Source: Chamaecrista fasciculata
Lineage: Eukaryota; Streptophyta; Magnoliopsida; Fabales; Fabaceae
Direction of reading: 5' to 3'
Length of the DNA stretch: 64,000 bases
NCBI GenBank assembly: GCA_003254925.1
Contig: QANZ01032149.1
Span: 228,310-292,309 of the forward strand
The notes under the pieces: model-generated
What the model saw: the letters and a program-made list of their open reading frames with translations, nothing else
Told to the model about the DNA's origin: nothing
Database searches by the model: none
Position numbers and translations under genes: made by a program
Shown: positions 20,282-32,284 of the stretch, one piece after another
Numbering within the stretch: position 1 is the stretch's first letter
Layout: every line of letters begins with the position of its first letter

Positions 20282-23187
20282 ATGGTGGACGCCGAGATGC
20301 GAGTCGTGAAAGATCTGGACCTCAAGAGATACATGGGGCGATGGTACGAGATTGCGTGTTTCCCCTCGAGGTTTCAGCCCAAGGATGGCGTCAACACTAG
20401 AGCTACCTACACTCTCAAGGACGATGGGACTGTGAATGTGCTCAACGAGACTTGGAGCGCAGGCAGAAGAAGCTACATTGAAGGAATCGCTTATAAGGCT
20501 GATCCTAATAGCCACGACGCCAAGCTCAAGGTTAAATTCTACGTTCCTCCATTCTTGCCTCTCTTCCCTGTCGTTGGAGATTACTGGGTTTTGTACATCG
20601 ATAATGAGTATCAGTACGCTCTCATCGGTCAGCCAAGCAGGAATTACCTTTGGGTAAGCCAAATTGTATTTGTGTGTTGGATTTTATTGTTTCGGTTTAA
20701 TTTCACATTGGTGTGGTGTGTGTGGGAGTGTGTGATTTTAGGGTTTGGTGAATTAAACTGAAAAGGGGTGCCATGAGTTTCTTTACATTTTTTAATTATG
20801 TGTATTAGGAAATGCCACCTGTTTTCGCTGTTGATTGTACTATTATTGTAAATAGTGTACTTGTGTGTGGCGAGTAACGTTTTCTTACATATGAAGATGA
20901 AAGTTTCGCTTGTATAAGTACTAACCACCAATGGCTAATCGTAATTGAAAGATTATGGGCCTCTTTGGCAACTCAAAGTTCAATTCAATCTCAATCCAAT
21001 CTCAACATATGAGATGAGATGAGATGATGTTGAAATTAGGATGAGATGAAGTGTTTGGATGGTTTGAGAGAAAATGATGTATAATAGGGTGTGAAATTAT
21101 ATAAAAGGGTATGTAATGATTGTGGTTGGTTGAAATATGATTATGGATTTTTTTAATTTGTATAGGGGTAGAAATGGTATGAAATAATGATGTTAAGATG
21201 GAGATTGAGATGAGATGATAGGTGTTTGGGTGGGGTTTGAGTGGGGTTTAACTGGGATGATATTGGGATGAGATGATCTTGGAAAGCGTGATTTCTCAAT
21301 CCTATGGGATGATGGATTTTGGTCCATCCTATTGGATGAGATTATGGGGCAAAATGAAAATAACATTAAAATTCTTTTGAGAATGCAATTTGGTCCATAA
21401 ATTTGTATCCGGCCAATTAATCAATCCCTAACATGTGTGAGTGATAATTCAAAGCTCGTAGAGAATCCCAGCCATGAATAATGGGGCACATTTATGAATT
21501 TGAATATACAGAAAATAATAAGTAATATTTTGGGGACTAGAATGCAAATAACATGAAAAGTATTGTAAACATAAAATTTGGTCCATAACATTGTATCGGT
21601 CCAAAGAATCGGTCCCTAATATCTGTACTCGGGGCTCTAACAAAGCTTGTACCGTCAACAATCGGGTATATTTTTTATTTGCAAGGTACAAAAAATAACA
21701 AACAATATCGCGGGACCAGAATGCAAGTAATATGGAAATGATTGTAAATGTACAATTTCATCCTTAACTTTGCATTTATCGACCAAATTTGTGCTAGANN
21801 NNNNNNNNNNNNNNNNNNNNNNNNNNNNNNNNNNNNNNNNNNNNNNNNNNNNNNNNNNNNNNNNNNNNNNNNNNNNNNNNNNNNNNNNNNNNNNNNNNNN
21901 NNNNNNNNNNNNNNNNNNNNNNNNNNNNNNNNNNNNNNNNNNNNNNNNNNNNNNNNNNNNNNNNNNNNNNNNNNNNNNNNNNNNNNNNNNNNNNNNNNNN
22001 NNNNNNNNNNNNNNNNNNNNNNNNNNNNNNNNNNNNNNNNNNNNNNNNNNNNNNNNNNNNNNNNNNNNNNNNNNNNNNNNNNNNNNNNNNNNNNNNNNNN
22101 NNNNNNNNNNNNNNNNNNNNNNNNNNNNNNNNNNNNNNNNNNNNNNNNNNNNNNNNNNNNNNNNNNNNNNNNNNNNNNNNNNNNNNNNNNNNNNNNNNNN
22201 NNNNNNNNNNNNNNNNNNNNNNAGAGAGAAGTTTGTGTGTGTTTGTGAGTGAGTGAGAGGGAGAGAAAAAAAATTAATAAGAAATGATGGAGAGAGAGAA
22301 AATTATAAGTGTAATAAATGAGGGTATGTAAAATTACTATTTTGTCTAATTATCTTTTTTATATTTGTATTAGAGTGTAGGTAAATATAGGTATATAAAT
22401 AGGGGTAGATTAGTAAATGTATGATAAATGGGATGATGATTTGGATGAGATGATGATTTGGATGAGATGAGATGAGATTATGTGCCAGACAAACACCCAA
22501 ACTGGACTGTTCATCTAATTTTAGGTTGAGATTAGGATTAGAATTGGATGAGTTTGGGATGCCCCATCCCCAAACAGGCCCTATGATTACTCATGCGTGT
22601 GTAGAGAAGATGTCAATTTCACATTGACAGGTACCTTGTTGGAAATACGAAAAGGGTTAGTTTAGTCTGAGGAGTCTTGCTTCCTAATAATTGATAGGTT
22701 GCTGAATATCTCTTAACAACAATAATATCTTTGTCATGCAACTTGAATTGTTTTAACACTATATTCTAAGTAGTACGTACTAATCTCCAACAACTTTTAT
22801 GTCGAAATCTCAAGATGAAATTGGTAGTGAGAAGCTTCAACGTAAGGCTGATCGGCTAGGGGTAGAATCAAACAGCAAGAAAACTGTGGAATTTTATGTT
22901 AGGTTAAGAATGCCATTGTGTAGTTTGTGTTGTGCGTGAGCTTATGTACAGTTTTTGCTTTCATTATCTTACCAGAACTCTGATCATTCTTCTTCTATCC
23001 TCAGATACTTTGCAGGAAGACCCATATGGATGATGATATCTACAACGAGCTTGTACAGAAAGCCAAGAATGAGGGATATGACGTAAGCAAGCTGCACAGG
23101 ACACCCCAGAGTGATCATCCACCAAAGGAAGAAGGACCCCAAGACACTAAAGGCATATGGTGGCTCAAATCGGTACTGGGGAAATAG
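20282..23187 (+). CDS. TIL: Temperature-induced lipocalin
   Basis: Two exons, 20282-20653 and 23005-23187 (phase 0), give 184 residues, the usual size. The lipocalin signature G-x-W is at residues 19-21 (YMGRWYEIACFPSRFQP), followed by the eight-stranded barrel with NTRATYTL, GVN and the motif LPLFPVVGDYWVLYID; exon 2 supplies the R-K-T-H segment and the C-terminal helix ending WWLKSVLGK. There is no signal peptide, as expected for TIL, which associates with the plasma membrane through a hydrophobic loop (here the proline-rich VPPFLPLFPVV). The family protects membranes from lipid peroxidation in heat, cold and salt stress. The 2.35-kb intron is mostly a transposon containing an assembly gap. 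Two tandem G-boxes precede the gene. Confidence 0.97.
21391..21798 (+). repeat. Tandem array, period about 180-190 bp
   Basis: The phrase AATTTGGTCCATAA..TTGTATC starts units at about 21387 and 21575, and the diverged AATTTCATCCTTAA starts a third at about 21754. Each unit also contains CCCTAA, a GGG-x-C-C-A/T-G-A-like central part, GGACTAGAATGCAA or GGACCAGAATGCAA, and ATTGTAAA. Units are roughly 65-70% alike. The array is cut by the gap at 21799. Confidence 0.7.
21799..22222. other. Assembly gap (424 N)
   Basis: Unknown sequence inside the TIL intron transposon, entered from a tandem array on the left and left at an AGAGAG-rich stretch on the right. The true size may differ from 424. Confidence 0.99.
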
Positions 23188-25274
23188 GTATCCATTTTGT
23201 TTTAACTTTTGAAGATACATTTCATGTAATAAGAAAGGGATCAAGGAGCATTGATGGGGTGATTAAGTCTTCATCTTTGTAATGTCTTTATAGGATTGTT
23301 CTGTCTCTTCTGTGTGTAGGGAAGTGTAAAGTAGCAAGTATTATCTTTACCGCAAAAAATGTATTAATGGAGCAAATTATGCCAATCTGTTCTAAAGTAT
23401 CTGAATTTGAAAGACTGAAACCCCGCCCGCACACACCCACACCCACACACGCACAAACAAAATAGGTATTAAAAAAAGGAAAAAACTTAGGTAAAGTTTA
23501 TTATATCTTTGCTATAAGGTTCTATTAATCATAAACTTAATTTATATTCTCTTTTTTTTTTATGATTGGTCATGCAAAAAAGTATGTTTATTATTCTCAC
23601 TTTGTCACTTGTTAAATGTCACTTGTTAAATGTCAACTTTATATGAAAGATATAAGAAACCTTACCTTTTGCTGAATAGTGAATGACTCTGTCTATTTAC
23701 ATTCTCAAAATGAATAGATATTAAAAGAAGTCCCATTCCAATTTTTTTCTCTGCCTCCGTTCTACTTGTCATTGTTAAATAAGAATTTTCTTTGACTGTC
23801 GGCAGAAGCGTGTTATGTTATTCATGGAGATCTATTTTTTATTTTATCTAAATACTTTGTCGTGAATTGTTTAATATATTCCTTATTATTAACATTATCC
23901 AAACTATTTATTAAACAAATGGCCAACAAAGCAAGTGATCACTTAAGCTATGCTTGGATGAGGAAATTTAAAGGGGAAAATTTTTTTTTGGAAGTAGTTA
24001 CTTCTTTAAACATAAATTGACTTAGTAAGAAGTTGATTTATAACCTATAAGGTCGTGTGTTCGATTCTCATTATCGATGTGAAGGCTTTGTTAATAGGCG
24101 ATTTGTAGATACTCATAGAGCATGGGGTCTCTTCTGACCTTGGTGAGTCTTTCCCTAGATTCGACTCACATAAATTTTTTTTCACCAAAAAAAATTGGAA
24201 AAGAATATAATTCAATTACTTTTGCTCTTTTAATTACTTCATCCAAGCACAACATAAGGAATAGTGGAAATAAGATCACCAAAATAAATAATTAAAAATC
24301 TATTTCAACAGTTTCATGTGGTATCATCAGGAAAATAAAGAAGATAAAATAAAAAGGACAGACACATATTAGATTGTCAGGGCGTAAGTTAAAGTTTTTG
24401 CTTTAGCAATTCTTTACAATTTTTTGTGAACACTGAACACCTGAAAAAAAATTATACACATTGAGGAGATATTAGTAAAATAATTCTATAGTTAGGCAAT
24501 GTCAGTGTGCACTATTTACCTATATAATAATAATTATTTTATAACTTTCTGATAATTAATTTCTTAAAATTACCTATCAACAAACGATTAAACATAGAAA
24601 ACATAAAAGCTATAAATGATTAAATATTTTTTTTATTATTTTAAAAATATAACTGATAATAACAGTCAACCACTAATTTTAATATAATTATACTTTGAAA
24701 TTTAAAAATGGTATCAACATGGATATAATATAAGCACGCTTTAGAGGGACAAAAAAATCACCGAGTCTCAAATAATCTAATGGTGGAGAAGCTTCTAGCA
24801 TGGCTAATTGATTAACATCTTCCAGTATTTCTATTGGACGATGAGCTGGCAAGTTCTACGCGTAGCCACTCAAAGTAGAGAAAAGTTGCATGAAAATAAT
24901 TATGGAATGGACCATGGCAAACGAGTACAGGTAAAGATCTCCAACTAGAGAGACATTGAATGCCTCGTGAATGTGATAACTGAGAACTTATATTATATCT
25001 TATACTATATATAATCAAAGGAAGAATCTCCAACAAGGCAAATGAGATTGTTAATTTGTCAACAAGAATCACATTTCAACCACAGTAACACAGACATCTG
25101 GTCAATATTCAGTTCCCTTATGCAATACAGAGTATAGGTAAAATCCACATAATTTCACCAATCAAACAACAGTGTGATATAGACACATGGCATCAAGCCA
25201 TTTTCTCCTTTCTACGAGCCTCAATATCTGATCAGCTGAGGGGCACTTCAGGATACTCGGTCACTCTTGAAAGC
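23188..25274. other. Intergenic between TIL and YKT6 (convergent)
   Basis: 23188-23400 is the TIL 3' untranslated region. 23400-23460 has an ACACCC/ACAC-rich patch. 24000-24190 is a SINE-like copy (separate entry). 24190-24790 is AT-rich without recognisable content. About 25100-25274 is the YKT6 3' untranslated region. Confidence 0.45.
24000..24190 (+). mobile_element. SINE-like element
   Basis: It contains GGTCGTGTGTTCGATTCTC, close to a tRNA-type box B (GGTTCGAATCC), followed by TCGATGTGAAGGCTTTGTTA, GGCGATTTGTAGATACTCAT and a T/A-rich tail. The same order occurs on the minus strand at 44990-45170. A tRNA-derived SINE family is the best reading; the 5' end and target duplication are not clear. 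Confidence 0.55.
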
Positions 25275-28200
25275 TTACAATATGGTACAGCACGAGTTGG
25301 TTTTTTTGGCCTGCTTGTAGAACATCTGTTTCAAACACCAGCATCAGGTTCTCCGGTCAGTAAACTAAACTAGCAGGAAAATTAGGCTCCATTGATCATT
25401 GATTGAAATGGGTTTCTTGGAATGGAAATACACATGATATAGACCTCAGAAAATAGAACCCAACAACAGATAAGCGATGACATTCAAGATACATTACTAA
25501 AAAGACAGGCCATGGTAGAGACAATGGAAATCATGTGTGTAAAAGAGACTATGGCAAGAATAGATAGTAACATAAGAAATTGAAAATTAAATTGAAACCT
25601 GTTCTACTAACAGCAGCCTGATAATGGATCGATTCTTTATGATAATGGACCTATATGTAATCTAGTTAGTAGTTAGACAAGCCAGTGTGGAAGCAAAAGA
25701 TGACAATAAGTAGACTCAGTATGATGGTGAAAGTATGTTTTATATGGCTCCATAAGTACTTAGCAACCAAAAAGCTGGTAACATAAAACATGGAGGATGA
25801 ACCACAAACATAATAGTAGTCCACATACAAGCATGAAGCATTTATGCACGCCTGTACTAGTCGCGAATGCATAACTACAGTAGAGAAGCTTTAATATACC
25901 TGTGATGCCGCACTCAGATCAGAACTCTTCTCAACTAAGCTGTCCAGCTTCTCTCCTCTTGCAAGAACACTATCAATAGTCTTATGCTGTGTATTAACAA
26001 AAGTGGAAAAAATCAAAGATCAGAGATAACAATAAAGAAAGTCATAGAAATACATGCTACAGAAAGTTATACCACCCATGAAAAGCAATAGGAGGAAATG
26101 AGAAGAGGCTGCAAACCCACATGTAGCATGGCTATATCAAGCATACCAAATTAAATGACTGAATGAATGTAAATTAGTAAGAAGCATATATATAAGAACA
26201 GAACCTAAACAATTGTAAAATGACAGACCAACAGATGACATACATAAGCAATAAAAGGATGTCTTTACAAAGACTATGGTAACAGACCTCACTGAAGACG
26301 ATGTTATAATTATGCTATGCGTTTGGCTACAGCCTACAACAACATGATATTTGCATTGCATGATGTTACCATCATCATAAAATATTATATGTATTTGGAA
26401 ACTAACACCAAAATCCCAAACAATTAAAGGTTTCACATAGAGCATTAGCATCCATATTATGTATAAGGTTAGGATTGAATAAGCAAAAGAAAAAAAAAAA
26501 AAGGATGTTGAGAACTAGTGCATAATTTTGGAATATAAGTGATGCATATTTAAATCCAACACTTACCAGGATAATTTTTGTTTCATCCAATTCTCTCTGG
26601 ATTTTCAATAACTTATCAGCCTCTGCAGGATCCTGAAGATTTGAAAATAGTAGAGAAAGTGGGTGAATTAAGTCAAGATAACCATTTGAAAAGACAAGTG
26701 CAAACAAAAACTTCATTGGTACAACTTAGAATATTATATAATTCAGCAATCCAACAAGCTATCATCTAGGTGAAGCTGATTCAATAAAGAAGTAAAGAGC
26801 CACCTGGAATCTTGCAATAGCTTGTTCTAAATAGGGCCAGGACTGAGTACTGTCTGCCTGAGCACTTCTCCATGAATTCCCAAAACTTTTTTCGTATTCA
26901 TCCACCACCTGTAAAACATCGTAATTCGTTATCATCTACTTAACCAGTAAACATCATAAACACACATGAAATATATCTTTACAAAGATTGTAACTTGACA
27001 TGTTTCTAGTGATGTGTTGTTCACTTAAATTCTAGAAGTGATTCCTTGGAAGCAAAAGACAAGTAACTTAACTGATTCACTTGCTTTACCAAAATGCTTA
27101 TCCCCTCTGTCTCTTAAAGAAAATGGAACTTACAAGTAGAAATTCATGCAATAGACACTGTTGAAATCAAGTCATTTGGGACAATGAATATAAGCAATCC
27201 ACCTTTTGATCATATTACAGATCCACTGAAGTAAAATTGCAATACTTAATTATTTTGAACAGAGCATAGATAGGAAGACAATCACAAACAGTGGAAGAGT
27301 TTCAGGCTTCAATAAAAATGTTAAAAGTGAGAAGGAAGGAGCCATTTAGCAAAGGGTTGTGGCTGAAACATCCTTAACCATGCTATTCTGATTGATTAAT
27401 GAACTTAGCACATTAGATTAGTTCGGGAAAAATCCACTTCTTCCATCAGATTTAGAGGTAAGTAAAAAATATTCATCAAGTTAGCAGAAAATCTTAAAAT
27501 CTGAGGCCCCACATCCCAGCCAGTAAAACCTAAAAAGCAGTCACATTCACCTGGTTGAGAAGTGAAAATGCACTTCGAATTGGATAGTGATCGTCCATAA
27601 AGCCCAATGCACAAAGACCATTTTTGTTGTAAGCATGAACCTTGTACTCTATAAGGGGGAAAATAAAAACAAACAGATTACCATAAATTCTTGCTTCGAT
27701 TTAAAGATCTAATTCAACATTTTAATAAAATTGAAAATAAAAAGTGCGCAATCAAAGCTTCCATGTGGATGTCATAATCATGCAAAGAAATTAGAGTTCG
27801 AGAGTTCAAATCGTACCATTAAAAGCAAAGATTATCCATCACCAAAAAAAATTCACATGTTTCGATAGAACCAATACTTCCTATATATTTTGCGTTCTTT
27901 TCTCATGACAGGCCGTGACTGGATTTGAATTAAAGCCACCAAATTCCACATTAGAGTATAATTTCGCTCTCGGCATTAATATCACGACGGATACAGACAC
28001 ATCAACCCCATATTTCATCTTTCAAAAAAAAAGTGAAAAAGCCCGCCCAGCATGCGAATATCGTTTCCAAGTTAAATCAATCAAACGACCAGCAAATAAT
28101 TCTGAAAGAATAACTGGACAGTGCCTCCAGAAACCGATTCAAACCCCAAAATTCGAGGTAGACAAAGAAGCAATTGAATCGAGACCTATGAAACCCTAAA

Positions 28201-28415
28201 GAACGAAAAGGGTAAGACGCACCTTCGTGCTGAACAGACTGACGCTGTCCCTGGGGGGTACGCTTGGCGACGGTGCGACCAACGAAGACGACGAATTCCT
28301 TGACGCTGGAACGTTGGAAGTAACCGAAGTGACTTACATCTGAAGCATTCGCAAGTATAACCGGATCGGATCCATCAGGGTTGCATTTAAGCACCAACAA
28401 AGCTGTGATCTTCAT
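25275..28415 (-). CDS. YKT6: R-SNARE YKT6
   Basis: Six exons, 28415-28223, 27648-27551, 26908-26804, 26632-26567, 25986-25900 and 25325-25275, join in phase to 199 residues, the same length as other plant YKT6 proteins. Residues 1 to about 130 form the longin domain (start [11 protein letters not shown], with [19 protein letters not shown] and [19 protein letters not shown]). The SNARE helix spans about 135-190, with the zero-layer arginine at 164 (VLARGEKLD). It ends C-C-T-I-L: Cys196 is a CaaX prenylation site and Cys195 a palmitoylation site, replacing a membrane span. The protein cycles between cytosol and membranes and drives fusion at Golgi, vacuole and autophagosome. The first exon follows a GAGAGA-rich leader. 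Confidence 0.97.
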
Positions 28416-28982
28416 CTCTCTTCCTCTTTCTCTCTCACTCTCTCTCTCTTCCACTTATCTCTCTAAATTCTTCAAAGCTTCCACCGTCGAGATTAGGTGT
28501 CGGTAATGAAATTGAACTGGGAAAGGGAAATGGTGACGACGAGAAATAATCGATTTGTAGAAGTTGATATATTTATATTTTGATGATATGGTCAAATATT
28601 CAGAATGGTCCCAAAAGTATAGGATAAATTTCTTATTAGTCCTCGATATTTTATTTTTTTAAAATTAGTATTTTATATATAAATAACTTGTTTTAAATTG
28701 ATCTTCTTATTACAATTTATCAATTTTCTGATTTTCTCCAATGATTATGTGTCATCTTTTTTTTTAATAGTTTGCTTTGTCTTTTTTTTTTTTTGTTACT
28801 CAAGATATTCTTACTCTAACATGTCAAGGACTAATCATTCACGAATCTGAGCTCCATTTAAGAGTTTAAGAGTTTGTTGCTGGCCAATTAGTTACCGCAT
28901 ACGCAAGGTAGAATTCAAACCCCACTTGCTTTGTCTTTGTTTACATATAACACTAGGGTCAACTTTTTTTATATAAAATAAA
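28416..28982. other. YKT6 5' flank
   Basis: A CT/GA-rich leader (28420-28460) precedes the start codon on the minus strand. The rest is AT-rich with short T runs and no recognised element. The 9-bp target duplication TAAAATAAA of the next element ends it at 28974-28982. Confidence 0.45.
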
Positions 28983-29872
28983 GGTTTAAGTGCACTTTTG
29001 GTCCCATAACTATGATAAAGGTTTCATTTTGGTCCCATAACTTTTTTTGTTGCAATTTTGGTCCCATAACTATGACAAAGGTTTCATTTTGGTCAAATAA
29101 CTTTTTTTTGTTGCAATTTTGGTCCCATAACTATGACAAAGGTTTCATTTTGGTCCCATAACTTTTTTTGTTGCAATTTTGGTCTCATAACTTCTCAAAA
29201 GGTTCCACCGTTAGTCCCTTGGTGAATTTCATCCATATTTAGCCGTTAAGTATGACGTGGCATAGTGACTAGGATCATGATGTGGCAAAATAAGATGAAA
29301 TGGACTGAAATAGGATCTATATGCAACATATTAAAACTTATCTATACCCAACCACAATATATACAAAGAGTGGTACTTCCTCTTCCTCGTCAGCCCAACG
29401 GGACTTCCTCTTCCTCGTTCCGCTTCCCGATTTGCCGTCGCCGCCGCTTTGGTCGTTCGACTCTGGCTGAGGATCCCATCGACTTCGTCGGTGCCTTCTG
29501 GTTGAAGTCTCTTCTTCCCCACCAGATTGGTCCCTGTCAGTACCACTCTTTGTATATATGGTGGTTGGGTATAGATAAGTTTTAATATGTTGCATATAGT
29601 TCCTATTTCAGTCCACTTCATCTTATTTTGCCACATCATGATCCTAGTTTCTATACCACGTCATACTTAACGGCTAAATATGGATGAAATTCACCAAGGG
29701 ACTAACGGTGGAACCTTTCGAGAAGTTATGGGACCAAAATTGCAACAAAAAAAGTTATGGGACTAAAATGAAACCTTTGTCATAGTTATGGGACCAAAAT
29801 TGCAACAAAAAAAGTTATGTGACCAAAATGAAACCTTTGTCATAGTTATGGGACCAAAAGTGCACTTAAGCC
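28983..29872. mobile_element. Palindromic MULE-like element carrying an SF1 fragment, perfect 9-bp target duplication
   Basis: Exact direct repeats TAAAATAAA flank it at 28974-28982 and 29873-29881, the length expected for Mutator-like elements. The ends are GGTTTAAGTGCACTTTTGG and, inverted, GGCTTAAGTGCACTTTTGG. Each arm is about 390 bp: an outer array of repeated TTTGGTCCCATAACT units (period about 64 bp), then a unique inner arm ending at 29376/29540. Both arms are nearly identical, so the whole can fold into a long hairpin with a loop of about 163 bp. No transposase. The loop is a host-gene piece (next entry). Confidence 0.9.
29377..29539 (-). pseudogene. Captured fragment of splicing factor SF1/BBP
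   Basis: On the minus strand the loop encodes about 54 residues including [20 protein letters not shown] and [15 protein letters not shown]. This matches, from memory, the Arg/Ser/Trp-rich N-terminal part of plant SF1, the branch-point-binding protein ([10 protein letters not shown] and [10 protein letters not shown] motifs). It is open throughout but lacks the KH domain and any start, so it cannot be functional SF1. It has no intron within it. Confidence 0.7.
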
Positions 29873-29881
29873 TAAAATAAA

Positions 29882-30884
29882 TATACATTATATATATTAA
29901 ATTAAATATTTAATTAATATTATCTTTATTATGTGTATATAAAACTATTCAATTGATACCGTAAAATAGCCAAATTAAATATTGCCATCAATATATGAAA
30001 AAGGGTTGCGGCACATTATTGTTACTGTTTTTATTTTGGAAAAATGACCTTTTTCAAAAGAAACGTGCCACTTATAAAACACAAGCACTACTAATACGAA
30101 CATGAGACACGATACAGATACACATATATCGACACATTAAATTTTTAAAATTATACGACATGACACGACATATATTTATATATATAAATTATTAAAAATT
30201 CATAAATTTTGAAAAATTTTAAAAATTTAATAATTATTTATAATATATATCATATGTATTATATTTTTTTATTATTTATTATGTTAAAGTTACAAAAATT
30301 AAATTTTATATTTTAAAATTTATAAATATATGCCGTACATGTCCGCATCCGATACAAGGACACTTCTCTTCATAGGGTCACTACTTTTCATTTTGTATAA
30401 ATAAGTAGCGACATTGTGGAGTACTCTCATGTATACGCTAAGAGGCACAGAAATAAATAAGAAAACAGTGAAAGTTTGCAAACCATTTTGCAAACCAACG
30501 ATATTAAAAACCGTTGCTATGTCAATAGTAACAATTTTGCAAACCATTGCTTGTAAAACTAGTGCTAGGGACAATAGCAGAAGTTCTACTACTAAAAATA
30601 ATAGTAACGATATTGCAACTTGTTCCCAAAAATAATAGTAATAATTTTCAAAATCGTTATTAGAGAGTTAGAGACAATATTAGCGATTCACTAAATCCCC
30701 CTTAAAAACAATAAAATACCAATATTTGACTTATCTAATATTCTACTTTGTCTTTGTGAACCAATGTACTAATGGCTAATTTTATGCGTCAAATGAGTTT
30801 TGATTTTTAGATTTTTTTCTATAATAATGGATCAAATGTATTGACTAAAATAAAAGCAAGTTGTGACTAATCAAATGAGTTTTA
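29882..30884. other. Intergenic, very AT-rich, with a possible CACTA remnant
   Basis: 30130-30350 is almost pure AT. 30480-30690 repeats phrases around ACGATATT, AAACCGTTGCTA and GTAACAATTTTGCAAACC, which look like subterminal repeats of an En/Spm (CACTA) element, but no ends are visible. No gene seen. The last bases (30877-30884) are the LINE target duplication GAGTTTTA. Confidence 0.35.
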
Positions 30885-31439
30885 TTTTTTTTTTTTTTTT
30901 GGTGAGGACGGGCCTAAAGGCCAAACAAAAGAAACCAGGGCAAAAGCCCACAAGAAGCAAAAACAACACAAAAAAGAAAAAAGAACACGGAACGACGAAC
31001 GCAGCAGAAAATCCGCCATCATCTCTCGCCCCTAACAAAACCTAAACCTAAACTGTCTCTCAGCAGCCGGAGATTCAGGTCCGGCGACGGCGCAGTCCAA
31101 ACCTCCAGCGGAGGGTCACTACGATGAACCCCCAAGTTAGCCATAAAGTCAGCACAGAAGTTAGCTTCACGTCAATCGTGCCTAATGCTCCAAGCTTCGA
31201 AATTAGCCAAATGAAGGATAGCCTCACGCACGATTCCATGAATCTCAACAGGGCAGTTTGAAGGCACTTTAAAAGCGTCAACAACAGTGATGGAATCACT
31301 TTCCAGACATAGCTTTTTGATACCGATAGTCGAGGCCATCCGAACCAGCTCCAAGATCGTCCACGCTTCAGCTTTGATGATTGAGACACTTCCCAGAAAT
31401 CTGCAGAAGCCACGAATCCATCTCCCGTGAAAAAAAAAA
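30885..31439 (-). mobile_element. 5'-truncated LINE with RNase H domain and poly(A) tail
   Basis: Flanked by GAGTTTTA at 30877-30884 and 31440-31447. Read on the minus strand, a coding remnant (about 31430-31080) shows a plant LINE-type RNase H: ISIIKAEAWTILELVRMAS-like start, then IKKLCLESDSITVVDAF (the D of the ESDS motif) and REANFCADFMANLG with the H/N-rich end changed. The frame is broken by a stop after SIRHD. A 3' tail with CGTCCTCACC leads into a run of more than 20 A. The last part of a non-LTR element, inserted by target-primed reverse transcription. Confidence 0.8.
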
Positions 31440-31447
31440 GAGTTTTA

Positions 31448-32284
31448 ATTTACAGTTTTTTTCTCTGTCAATGTCTAATTTTAATCTTAAATATATGCTT
31501 TAATATTATTTTTGTTCTTTATGTTTCAAAACATTCATATTAGTTCTAACTGTTAGCAAAATATTTTATTTTAACCGTCAATGAACAAAGTCAAATTGAG
31601 CTTCGAAAATGAGCCGTTCGTTTTATATATAGTCAAAAGAGCGAAGTTAATCATATCTATCGTTTTAAGTATGTTGTGACGAGTTAGGAGCTATTAGTTA
31701 CTTTTATGAATCTTTTTTCATCTTAGGTTTGGAACCATCAGTAAATGTGGTCGAATCAGAGTTCAAAGTGGTTCTAATAGTAAAAAGTGAAAAATTATCG
31801 AAAACTACTTTCGAGTATGATTTAATCGCATTTGTTGATCGTTTCAACTTGATAGAAAAATGATTAATCAAAAGTAACCTGTAACTCCGAACTCATCATA
31901 ATTGGATTTGAAAGTTGAAACGAGAGAAATATGATCAAATTTGCTCGTTTGATTATGAAACGAGAGTCTCATTTTCAGAGCTTAATTTTACCTTATTTGC
32001 TTGTGGCTTCAACTTGATAGAGAAATGACTCGTCAAGAATAATATGTGGCTTCGAACTTGTTACAATCGGGCTTAAAATGAGAGAGATATGATCACATTC
32101 AGATATTGTGACTAAATAATGAAACTTTTGAGAAAGAAATAGACCAAAATCACGCAAAAAAAAGGATAAAGGATTATATTACAAATTATCCCAAAGATAA
32201 GGGACCAAAGTTACACTTTGGCCTTTCTTTCTCATTTAGGAACCTTCTCTTGCACATGAATCGATCAAAAAATTATATTAAATT
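31448..32284. other. Intergenic, decayed TIR element remnants
   Basis: Phrases such as TTTGTTCTTTATGTTTC, GGGACCAAAGTTACACTTTGG and CGAGTTAGGAGC recur near 45480-45900 and at the right edge of the window, so this is an old, AT-rich repeat family. No gene seen. Its last nine bases, TATTAAATT (32276-32284), are the target duplication of the next element. Confidence 0.4.

Larger units (their letters stand above)
20957..22581 (+). mobile_element. Large non-autonomous TIR transposon in the TIL intron
   Basis: Left end GGGCCTCTTTGGCAACTC; right end, inverted, GGGCCTGTTTGGGGATGG. Flanking nonamers AAAGATTAT and TATGATTAC share 6 of 9 positions including a central GATTA, so a 9-bp (Mutator-type) duplication is possible but decayed. 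The subterminal zones are GATGA-rich on the left and right. The middle is a tandem repeat that runs into the N gap. The first 640 bases are almost identical, inverted, to 1-611. The element sits in the same intron as the sense gene and shows no transposase frame. Confidence 0.75.

Noticed and set aside
21391..21798. CRISPR-like array
   Set aside because: Units of about 185 bp diverge along their whole length with no constant short repeat and unique spacer; a plant satellite-like tandem repeat.
21748..22252. Long open frames across the N gap
   Set aside because: Open only because unknown bases were translated as X.
24040..24080. Possible tRNA gene around the GTTCGATTC motif
   Set aside because: No cloverleaf can be drawn: acceptor and anticodon stems are missing. 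Better explained as a tRNA-derived SINE.
28983..29872. Possible microRNA gene
   Set aside because: Arms are hundreds of bases long with near-perfect pairing and exact target duplications, which fits a foldback transposon rather than a MIR locus.
30863..31045. Plus-strand open frame with Lys-rich tail
   Set aside because: Antisense to the LINE 3' end and its poly(A) tail.
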